A stretch of DNA of 64,000 nucleotides from positions 124,001 through 188,000 of the forward strand of contig JALNQF010000042.1 in NCBI GenBank assembly GCA_028456385.1. Reading direction: 5' to 3'. The stretch comes from Ophiosphaerella korrae (taxonomy: Eukaryota > Ascomycota > Dothideomycetes > Pleosporales > Phaeosphaeriaceae). The notes under the pieces were generated by a model, which saw only the letters and a list, made by a program, of their open reading frames with translations, ran no database searches and had not been told where the DNA came from. Each line of letters opens with the position of its first letter. The first letter of the stretch is position 1. Made by a program: the position numbers and the translations under genes. Below are positions 21,225 through 31,800 of this stretch, in pieces.

Positions 21225-22459
21225 ATGGTTTTTAGATCTCTATTTTTTGCTGCGACTCTCGCTATGTCTGTAGTGAGATGTGCACCAACCAAACTTCAAG
21301 AGAGACAAGCACCAGAAGGCGTTCCAGACTATGTGCTTAGATACGGTAGGCATTTTCCTGCACTTTTCTTCGATCGCTGGCTCCAGGATGAGGGATCAGC
21401 GCATCCTAAGACGAATCACTATCCAGTTTATCAGAACATCTCATGAAACGGTCTGATCAGAACTGACTAAACCCAGCACCGGTCGTTTATCTCCACTCTG
21501 ATGATCAATATCTTCCCACGGATATCAAATCATTCCTTGATAACACTACTCCACGAGTGAACTTTAATGAAGTACCTGGTCCCTCAAAACCACTCACCCA
21601 AGACAACGTCAACCAACTTGGCAATGATGTGTTCCTGACGTCCAACGACGATGTGACTAAAAATCCAGAATGGATTAAAGGCACGCGGCCAGATGGGAGT
21701 GGCAAGACCAATGGCGCAATCACTGCTGCGGTCATTGTGAACGACAAAGGCAATGGCAATGTGGATGCATTTTACATGTACTTCTACGCCTATAACTATG
21801 GCGGAGAAGTGCTTGGTTGGAGCAAGCTGAATTTTGGTACAATCTCCGATCATACATCTACCTAATCACACTGCTAACATAATAAAGGCAATCACGTAGG
21901 CGACTGGGAACACACCATGGTGCGGTTCCAGAATGGGGAACCCCAAGCCATATGGTATTCTCAACACGCCAACGGCCAAGCCTTCCGCTACAACACTGTC
22001 GAAAAGACACAAGACGGCCGACCGATCGCGTACTCAGCCAAAGGCTCGCATGCAAACTATGCCATGGGCGGCACACACGACCATACAATCCCTAACCTGA
22101 ACCTGCCCGGTGGCGTACTGGAAGATTACACTAACCGTGGTATCTACTGGGATCCATTGCTATCGACATACTTCTATCGCTTCGATGCTGGCGCAAATAG
22201 CTTTACGCCGTATGATGGGGGTGCTAATACGCCTACCAATTGGCTTGATTTCAGGGGCCGTTGGGGCGACCAGGAGTATCCCACGAGTGACAGGAGACAG
22301 GTCAAGTTGTTTGGGCAGGCGAAGTTTAGTTCTGGGCCTACGGGTCCGGCGGACAAGCAGTTGAATCGAGAGAAGATCTGCCCTGATAATGGTAAAACAT
22401 GTATCTTGAGAAGTATACTTGTCCCCAGGAGAGTTGGGGATGAAGAGGACCAAAACTGA
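21225..22459 (+). CDS. Secreted Vps62-like protein
   Basis: 350 residues in three exons: 21225-21345, 21477-21836 and 21888-22459 (introns 131 and 51 bp, GTAGGC..CCAG and GTACAA..AAAG; both joins keep frame and restore continuous family sequence). ATG at 21225 opens a signal peptide (MVFRSLFFAATLAMSVVRCA). The body reads VPDYVLRYAPVVYLHSDDQY, LPTDIKSFLDN, then [50 protein letters not shown], typical of the Vps62 family (Pfam Vps62/DUF946). The GDWEH block is its most conserved piece. Vps62 in yeast was named from vacuolar sorting screens; its biochemical function is unknown. The clear signal peptide implies a secretory-route or extracellular version. Confidence 0.85.
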
Positions 22460-23140
22460 TGTCCTTTATTTTAACCTCATACCGAGGACTGAGTCGAGGA
22501 GAAGGAGTGCCTGATACCCATACAGTCTTGATGGCTTAATATTCTTTGTATGTAGATAGTAGAGATAATGTAATCTTTTAATATCTTCTTATCATTAGTT
22601 ATAGAGGACTAAAAAGATGTCTACCTTGCCGTTGATGTAGTCGCTTAGAGGTTGTCCTTGCCGGGTTATACAGCGTCTTGGCTCTTCAGGTATAGCAATA
22701 GTAGTATTCAGCAGTTGCGATATCGAGCCACATCCTTCAGCGGGCGCGAAGACTACTTATAAGCGACCTGGAATATACTGATTTTAGGGGCGAGTGGCCT
22801 TGAGAATTGGTGTGGTGTGTGTGTAAGGCACTGGGGTACATTAATTACATTGCTAAAGTGGCGTGTATGGTTAGTTCAGTAATCTAGGTGCATGGTTTTG
22901 AATTTTATTCTTTCATTCGTGAGAGAACATGATGAGATTTTCCGTATTTATGCCTCCAGAGCTCGAGCTCAAACGGTGAACGCCATCCTCATTTGTCATG
23001 CGGATGGAAAGCAACCGGGAGAGGGATGACAAAACGCCTCATGCCGAGCAATACCATTTGCCTGTAGAAACCTGCTCCGATCATGCACCTATCATATGGC
23101 CTTCATCGCGCCGCTGCACGTCTTCCTTCGTCACTTGCGC
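22460..23140. other. Convergent intergenic region
   Basis: 681 bp between the 3' ends of the Vps62-like gene (+) and the eL37 gene (-). It presumably holds both terminators and 3' UTRs. No open frame with a motif. Confidence 0.5.
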
Positions 23141-23642
<502 letters not shown>

Positions 23643-25219
23643 CTTGAGCTAGGAACTGCACACCAAAACTGTTAGCAATCAATTATGAGCCCAAGGCTCT
23701 TGTCAAAGTGCGTACCTGGTGACGCTGTTGTGGTTAGTGACGTTGGTGGTTATTGAGTCGAGATTGTGTGATCCCAATATTCCTCTCTCGCTTCGTGGGT
23801 GGTCAATGCGTCAGGTCTAAGACAAAATTGGTATGGCGTACATGGCCGTCACACTGGCCAACCAGACAACTCTCGTGTGTGACAATCCATCTCATGTGTC
23901 AGTTTGCAGCTGTTCGCCTAGCTTTTCAGTGCATCAAATGAATTGCGCCATGGGCGTTTTCGAGCCCATGCCACTCTTACTGTGTCGCGTTATAAAATCA
24001 CTTTCGAAGAAAAGTCAGTTCGCCTGGTCATCTGTTGTAACCAGGGCACGCCGTTTCAATGCTCCTATCTTTACCATACCGCTACTGCCAAATATCAAGG
24101 CCATCGTTAGTGTAGACCCATGGGGTTGTATAGCAGCTTTAGAGCCCTAAGATAAACGCGTTGCCAGTAGGTAGACCCATCCACGACTATTGCGGAAGTC
24201 GCCGGATCTGCTGAGCAGTGGAGGTCATCTCCCTGAAGACGCCAGGCTTCATCCAACTAATCGCACATGCTACGTAGCATGAGAAATGCCGGCAGCCATC
24301 ATTCATTTATTTGCCTGTTAGCTGAAACCCCCTGTTTGAATTTTTGACCCCCCTCCGTATGATCAACAAAAGATACGATAGTTCCTCGCCGATGACTCTA
24401 TGGTGTCTCTTTCCAGACTTTTCGCAGACTAATCTCGAATGATCGGTACCACCGATGCCACTTGCATGATCGAAAGATAGAGTATTTGAAGTCGACTCCT
24501 CGTCATCATGAACGCCAACCTAGGTTTCAATAAGCCTCACATCACCACATGCCGGCTGGCCGGACACTGAAGAACGAGTGGATCCCACGCTTCAAGCTTG
24601 CACAGAACCCCCACGCATAATTGTTGTTCAATCACGTTTGACATCCCACGTATCATTTGGCAGCCCGATTGGGAGCATCCCAAGAGAATGGGCTATGGCA
24701 ACCAGACCCGACAGGCGTGGCATGATCATTCCAGGCACTTTCGGAGCATTCGATCAGTCTTCCAGCCAACAAAACCCTCCCGTGCGTGTTGAAGTATTCG
24801 TGAAGAACGATGATAGTGGACCAATCAGAAGGCTGTATGCACTCACGTTTCGCATGGCGTCCGTGCTAAGCCATATTTTCTCACCTGTCAAAGGCTCATC
24901 AAGCCTTGTCGAGATGCATCAGGGTTCTTCGCCAATTGCAGCTAAGTTCTATAGCACCTGAGACGCGTGCTTTGTCGTGGCGTTGGTTTAGGGTCCAAGC
25001 CAAGGAGACAAAAGTAAAATGCGCTGCAAGGCTGCGTTTTGTGGACCATATATTCCATCTACTGTGCATATCTGATCTGACGCCTGCCCCGCTGATCATC
25101 CTGTCATCACTTACACTCAGCGCTTTCAACCTAACCTAGGCTTCGGTTTTGCCGTCCCTCTTCGGACAAGACTTTTGTAATTCAAAGCATTTTCTAGGAG
25201 GAGCAAAATCCCCGATCTA
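23643..25219. other. Divergent promoter region of eL37 and the phosphate transporter
   Basis: 1.6 kb. The frame at 24,578-24,961 (+) and its neighbours show no domain. There are near-matches to the Pho4/NUC-1 core (CACGTA near 24,648 and CACGTT near 24,845) but no perfect CACGTG that I could see. No RNA gene recognised. Confidence 0.45.
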
Positions 25220-27314
25220 ATGACAACGTTTGGACGCGTTGGAAATGCAGCATATCGCAACGTACCGGGCGTCTATGTACGTCACATCGTGAGGTTGACA
25301 CTAAACCCACTAACATGCAAAGACCCATATAGCAGACCCGAATGAGCGACGGCGCATGGCCCTCGCAGAGGTTGATAAGGCTCCCTTCGGCTGGTATCAT
25401 GTTCGTCTGGCTGTCGTTACGGGTATTGGATTCTTCACGGATGCCTACAGCGTATGTTCAAATCAACTAGCTAGACTAAGGCAGGGCTGATGGCCTATAT
25501 AGCTGTTCGCTATCAACCTTGCAGTTATCCTCCTAGGCATAGTGTACTGGCAAGATGATGAGCATCACGGAGTTATGCCACACAAGGCTGACACTTCTAT
25601 CAAAGTTGCCACTTCGGCGGGTGCCATCTTTGGGCAATGCATTTTTGGCTACCTAGGAGACTATCTTGGACGCAAGAAGATGTATGGAGTTGAACTTATG
25701 ATCATCATCTCGACCACCCTCGCCCAATCACTTTGTGGAGAATCAACTACTCTTTCTGTCGTTGGCGTACTCATATTCTATCGAGTAATAATGGGGGTTG
25801 GCGTCGGGGGCGATTGTGAGTACCACCCCGAGAAATCGAGCAGACTTGATACAGGAGATATTGAGAAGCCTTGTCCACTCAATCTATGATTTTTGATTAG
25901 GCTTGCAAAATAGTCTCACAGCTTCTACCTTGGAGCCTTGCTGACCATTATCTTAGACCCTCTTAGTGCTGTCATCACAGCTGAATTTTCCAGCACGAAG
26001 TATCGTGGCGGTATTATCGCCGCTGTCTTCGCCATGCAAGGCCTAGGACAACTAGCCGCATCTCTTGTAACGCTGATCGTAGTAGTTGCATACAAGGATC
26101 ATCTAATGCCGGTTTTGTCAGTTGCACAGTGTAGTGGTCAATGTGCTTTAACAGCAGACAAGATGTGGAGAATTATTATCGCTTTTGGAGGCATTCCAGG
26201 ATGGTTTGCCTTATACTACCGATTAACAATCCCGGAAACCCCCCGATACACCTTCGATGTTCTGCACGATGTCGAGAAAGCTTCGGTAGATGCGCGCAAG
26301 TACCGATATGGCAAGCAGGGAAATGTGGTCAACCCAGCAACCCAGATTGACATGAACAAATATAGGACTCCACAGCCGTCAATAATGGAAGTCTTGCGGT
26401 TCTACTCAAAGAAACGCCAAGCGATTCGACTTTTTGGGACTTCAATGAGTTGGTTGTATGTACCTAAACAAATCTTCAAAACGTACCAACACAAATACTG
26501 ACCACCAATTAGCTTCTTAGACCTCGCATTTTATGGGCTTGGGTTTTCCTCTCCATCTCTCTTATCGACAATGGGCTTTGACAGACGCGGCAATCTCTAT
26601 GATCTTCTTCGCAACACAGCCACCGGGCAAATTGTCCTCATATGCGCCGGCGCTCTCCCCGGCTACTGGCTCACAGTCCTGACGGTCGACAAAATCGGCC
26701 GCAAGCCCATTCAAATTGGTGGCTTCGCCGTTCTCACCATCATCTTCTGTGTCCTCGGTTTTGTCTGGAGAAGCCTAACGAAAACGCCCTTGCTAGCCTT
26801 ATATGTGCTAGCGCAGTTCTTCTTCAACTTCGGCCCTAACGCTACAACCTTCATCACGCCCGCAGAAATCTTCCCTACGCGTGTACGCTCCACAGGCCAT
26901 GGATTCAGCGCAGGAATGGGCAAGCTTGGCGCTGTCTTTGCACAAATATTCTTCGCTTCCATGATCAAAAGGGGCGCAACCCACGACAACCCTACGCCCT
27001 GGATACACGGAGTCATGCAGATCTTCGCGCTGTTCATGTTTTTGGGCATGCTGACTAGCTTGTTGGTTCCTGAGAGCAAGCAAGCGCGCCTCGAAGCGTT
27101 GGCTGGGGAGAAGGATGATGTGTATGAATTGCAAGCGAGTCAGTGGAGGAATAGGGGCGGGGCTGCAAGTGCTGTCGAGAGTGTTGAAGGACAGGTGCAC
27201 GGAGTAGATAGGGCGAGCGGGAGTGCGAGGAGCGGGAGAAGTACGGAGGGTATCATGGGTGAAGATGATGTTGAGAAGGGTAAGTGGTGGAAATTTAGGC
27301 ACGCAGACGTGTAG
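25220..27314 (+). CDS. PHO84-type inorganic phosphate/H+ symporter (MFS)
   Basis: 599 residues in five exons: 25220-25276, 25323-25451, 25503-25815, 25957-26455 and 26513-27314 (introns 46, 51, 141 and 57 bp). The joins give GVYTHIADPNERRRMALAEV, DKAPFGWYHVRLAVVTGIGF, FTDAYSLFAINLAVILLG, MGVGVGGDYPLSAVITAEF and MSWFFLDLAFYGLGF, which follow the phosphate:H+ symporter family through its whole length. Twelve membrane segments are expected, with the MFS loops GYLGDYLGRKK (loop 2-3) and KIGRKPIQIGG (loop 8-9). A cytosolic Gly/Ser-rich tail follows. It should be a plasma-membrane high-affinity phosphate uptake system, normally induced by phosphate starvation. Confidence 0.92.
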
Positions 27315-27568
27315 CCTCAGAGTGTCCAAATCTGGGATGAATTTGGAAATCTCTGTGACTTTAGTTTGACAGCACGGCATTGATGGTTTTCGATTGTTTC
27401 ATTCTGTTGTTTGGCATTTCCTTGTGTCATACTATCTTCTCGTTACCGATCGCTTTATACCCTGTATCGTCTATATCAATGTCGATATTTTGCCTCATAT
27501 TAGACTAAGTAGGCTTGATGCCGACCAATCGCTACTGATCGGTTTGCGTACTTTGATTCATCGTAGAA

Positions 27569-28561
27569 TCAGCCATTCCCGCCCGCTCCGCGCTCAAACA
27601 CCCTCACACTCCCGTCGCCCTTCACCTGATACAAAAACTCTCTCCCTCGGCCACCTTTCTCGCCATCCCTAGCCTCCATCTCTTGGTCCTCAAGGCCTAA
27701 CCCCATCCAACCTGAAACTTGTTTAGTGACCCTTACTACGCCATTTACATCCCTCGCAACGCCTGTATCCAGAACTCTTACCCCAATTATGCGCCCGCTC
27801 ATATGTGCCAACTTCACCAAAAGATTGTGATGCGCGATTTCAAGCGGCTGGGGCGGGCTGCTAAGACTGAGAAGTGGGTTGTCTGATTGTATATGCGAGA
27901 GGACATGGGATACGTTGGGAAGCGTGTGGAAGGTCGAGATAAGGGATGTCAGAGCGGGTAGACTAATTGTGGGGTTGAGCGCAAGGAGGAGGTCAGGATT
28001 GTCAAGTATAATGAATTTTTTGCGTTGACTTGTGGGAGTTGACAGGAAGGTCAGCGATGATACGGCGCTAGAGACTGTCAATTTGAGGTGCGCAATATCG
28101 AGCGAGTTCAACGTGTAGCGGCCTTGTTGATCTCGACTTGTGTTCGAGATTTGCGCCGGAGTTCTCGCCGGTACGATTCGGGCTGACAGTAACGCCGAAG
28201 GCCCTCTCACGGTGGCGGTGTGCCCACCTGTTTGCGCATTCTTGGTGTCCAAGCATAGCTCACTCAACCCGTCCACGAACGCAAACTTCCCATCTCTTCC
28301 CAGCTTCTCCAAATCTAGACCAGCACCTTTCCTTGCCTCGTATTTCCAGAACTCGTATTCTCTCATCCACGATACAAGCACCACATTATGGCCATATTCT
28401 TCTCCGTCTTGTACGTCATTGCTTAGCGCATCACAGAGGAACCGAATTAGCAGCCAATTCGCGCTGGCTCCAAGTGTACTTGTAAGAAGGAGTAGCGATT
28501 CGTAGCGAGGGAGTTGTATATAAGGTTGGAGTAGAGGAGGTATGCGGGTGGAAGGAGGCAT
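27569..28561 (-). CDS. elp6: Elongator complex subunit Elp6
   Basis: 330 residues, single exon. The open frame extends to a GTG, but the first ATG is at 28561 (MPPSTRIPPLLQPYIQLPRY). The order of elements fits the RecA-like fold of Elp6: an N-terminal ESLLLLTSTLGASANWLLIRFL, then NVVLVSWMREYEFWKYEARKG with LDLEKLGRDGKFAFVDGLSEL, a strand KKFIILDNPDLLLAL (Walker B-like, no canonical P-loop), and a final GWMGLGLED..LYQVKGDGSVRVFERG. Elp4-5-6 form a hexameric ring of Elongator needed for wobble-uridine modification of tRNA. No divergent feature seen. The 3' end is tail-to-tail with the phosphate transporter, about 250 bp apart. Confidence 0.75.
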   Translation of the reverse strand: MPPSTRIPPLLQPYIQLPRYESLLLLTSTLGASANWLLIRFLCDALSNDVQDGEEYGHNVVLVSWMREYEFWKYEARKGAGLDLEKLGRDGKFAFVDGLSELCLDTKNAQTGGHTATVRGPSALLSARIVPARTPAQISNTSRDQQGRYTLNSLDIAHLKLTVSSAVSSLTFLSTPTSQRKKFIILDNPDLLLALNPTISLPALTSLISTFHTLPNVSHVLSHIQSDNPLLSLSSPPQPLEIAHHNLLVKLAHMSGRIIGVRVLDTGVARDVNGVVRVTKQVSGWMGLGLEDQEMEARDGEKGGRGREFLYQVKGDGSVRVFERGAGGNG

Positions 28562-28887
28562 TGCGAGTTGTGGTGGCACTCAAAAAATACCAAAGCTGAA
28601 GCATGCGAAATTGGTTAGATGGCAGGCTATCGATAAGCTAGCATTTCATGATACTGCGATTAACATGAGAACTCATTCTTCGCCCTTACAACGTGCACCT
28701 CAGACCTATCATCCTTGTTTTAGGGGTTTTTATTGATTCTTTCTAAGTTTTTTTGTGCATTTCTAAATTTTATGTCATGGTCGAAGATGATTCTCGATCA
28801 GCAAAACCATCAGCTTGAAATCAAAGCACAGGAACACCAATCGTTCTTTTGTGTATCTTCAGGCTCAACACCATAACTCACTTCTCC
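28562..28887. other. Short gap between elp6 and the RdRP gene
   Basis: 326 bp; must contain the RdRP 3' UTR and the elp6 promoter, both reading leftwards. AT-rich, with no motif recognised. Confidence 0.5.
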
Positions 28888-31800
28888 TCAGCCAAGGCGT
28901 AGGAATTTTTCATACGCTGAGAGCTTTTTGCCAGGCTTCATACTTACAATGTCTCCCTGTTGGCCTTTGTTCAATTCGCTTTTTGGAAGCCTCTCTAGGT
29001 TTATCATGGTATTGTCATCCTCATGATGTTCTTCGGTCTTCCCGTAATGCATGTCGTTCTTCTCATGATGTTCTTCCGTCTTCTCATGATGTATTTCATC
29101 CTTAAGATGCAGGCTATGTTTCTTTTGACGCGCTTTCACCTTCTCGTCATGGCTGACCTTGCTCTGAGCCCGAACCGAAAGCTGTTCAAGGAGGGGGAAA
29201 ACTTTGTTAGATGAGCAACTGACTTGTTTCTTCTTCCGCCTGGCTTCCGTGGCAATTTTTCCAAGTTGATGGGGAAAGAGCCATGGGAAGGATATAAACG
29301 GCATGTGCTCAAAATCCATCGACCGAAGTGGAACACTTTTGCCACCAACAATTTTGACTTTAAAGCACTCTTCTAGAGCAGCCTCTGTCTCTCGGGCCGT
29401 CGCTGTATATATTGCTGCCACGAAGTCCAAAAGGTCGACAGTCATTACTTCGGCAGCTTTTGTACAGATCTCTCTATACTTTGATTTAAATGCTGCGATA
29501 GTTCTGCCACACTCTTCGGCGAACTTGTAGTCCCGGCTCTCATGATTGTGGCTAAGCACAAATACTGACCAAGCTTCAACTTCTGTTTGAATGCCATGCT
29601 TAGCCATTAGCCGTTTGATATCCTCGTCGTAGGATACCTTGATCTCAGCGGCTCTACTGAGAATACATTCGTCAAATTCATATCCATCAAGGATACGAGA
29701 TTCGAATGGTTTTATTGCCAACTTCCCCAAGCCAGTCTGATTCTGAAGATCAGTTTTCCAAGGTGGTTCAAAGTCGACTAGCTGTATTTGATCATACAAC
29801 TGGCCAAGGATTGACCTTGACTTGTAGGTCTGGTTTGGACGAATGAACTTCTTCTCCATAAAGTGCGGCCACCTTTTGGGTTTTAGGTCATGGCTCATCT
29901 GTGCTGGCACACCGCTCTTGGGGTAGTCTACAGCTTGAGAATGTAGGCGAGCCAGACTCAGGGCAGTGGCGCTATGGACACCCTGTAGATCCGCTTGTGC
30001 GAGATGAGCATGCGCGATTTGGCCAAGAGAATCATTCTGCATATAGGTAACAAAGAAGTCGATAAGGTCTTCTACCGTAATGGGCTCGCTTTTTTCGATT
30101 GGTTGCTCATCATGGCTTGGAGCGAAATCAATAGGAGGCACATTGATAAGGTCGGGCAGCAGATCCATATCCCATAGCACCATGTAGTCGTCACCGTCGA
30201 GATCACCACCTGAACACATATTGGCGATATCTCGGTCACCCTTTTGAGGAAATACAACCGCGTTCTTAATATGATGTAGCGATGGTACATTTATTGCTCG
30301 GACAATCCGTAAATCGCTAGGATAAAGTGACGGATTACGCGCTACAATGCAGGTTCCTTCAATAATCTTTTGATGGCCTGGGTGATCGGTGTCATCAACC
30401 TGCAAGAATATTTCAGGCAAAGTTGCAAGTTTTTGACTTCTGGTCGCGTCAGAACTTGACTGTGGATCATTCAAGTGTCCATTGAGCGTGGCCGTTTCAT
30501 CGACACAGCCTAAGACAAAAGCGCCATCAATTGCAATTCGTGCCTTTTCTTTCAGATTTTTGATCGTGAAGGCACGCCAAAGCCTCAATAGTGACATCAT
30601 GAAGGGCTCACGGCTGTCCAGGAAGCCATCAAGGACCATACCCGCCATTGTCAGCGTTGTTTGATTCATGTCGATGTGCTTTCGTAACATGGAGATAGCC
30701 ATATTTTTGTCTGTCATGGCTTGCTTGTAATCATGGATCATGTCTTGTTGCTTCTTGATGAAGATATCGTCATCAACGCCGAGACCAGATAAGACACTGA
30801 CGATCTGCCGATTGAGGAATGGAGTTGACAAGGCTGATGAGCGGATAATCTCCAACCCTGAGTGGCTAGTGTCAAACTTTTGCTGGCTTGGTCGTATGTG
30901 TACTTCGTCGCCACTGACCTTAGGGTCAAGGGCAAGCACGCCTTTACAGCCACCCAATCGAAATTGAAAAAGCGATGGTGGATCATCGAAGGGTCTTGAA
31001 AGCCCAAGATCTCGCGCAGCCATTTGAGCTAAGAATGGTGAGATTTTTCCGACACCGTCAGTGAAGCAATAGCCGTTACGCTCGATGTCAGGTATTGGAA
31101 CTGCATTGACTCTAATACTCATCGGCCGTGTAGTAGAGAGACATTGGCCTAGGCGGGCACCAAACTTTGCAGGGTTTTTAATGTGCCCAAACTCACCTAG
31201 CGATACGCGAATGTCGTCTGCAGATTTAGAAGATGTCGGGGCATAAAAGTACGTCCCATGCTCCCGTAATTGTGAATTGCCATATGCCAAGAACTCATAA
31301 AATCGGCCTGCAACTATGATACCGTTTTTCATAGTCCGACGAACACGTTCGAAGAGAGCTATAGCTCTTTCATTTGGCATATTTCGTAAGCGGCCTTCAG
31401 TCTTCTCGTCGGTGAATTTAACGAGTAAGAACCGCTCAGAGTCTGCAGCATGTTTGCGTGTGATGCGATTGGAAGTTTCTACGCTTGGAGAGGCAACATG
31501 TATCATGGTGGGTGTGATGGTTACAGATCGCTGTGATATACAGTGAGTCGGTACCACTTTCTCTGAGTTGGCCTTCACTCGAATTTTGAAGATCTCCATA
31601 GGGTCAAAGCATATCCTTTCTTTATCAACTACCTTTTCTAGGATTTGAATCGCGTGACGCGGATCGAGAGATGCAAGCTTCTCAAGGAACTCCTGTGTAA
31701 CATTGTTTTCCTTGAGATAGCCGTTTGATAGACAGGCTTCAAGCTGGTATCGGACTGGGAAAGTTAGGTGCAACTGGCCAGTGAAAAGGTCTTTAAAACT

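Noticed and set aside
24640..24855. Pho4/NUC-1 sites in the phosphate transporter promoter
   Set aside because: Only CACGTA and CACGTT near-matches were found, which occur often by chance; no CACGTG was seen.
24578..24961. 127-codon plus frame upstream of the phosphate transporter
   Set aside because: No motif or homologous look; sits in the promoter region, and stops in all frames follow closely.
26808..27380. 190-codon minus frame overlapping the phosphate transporter 3' exon
   Set aside because: Antisense shadow of the transporter; the plus-strand family match is unambiguous.
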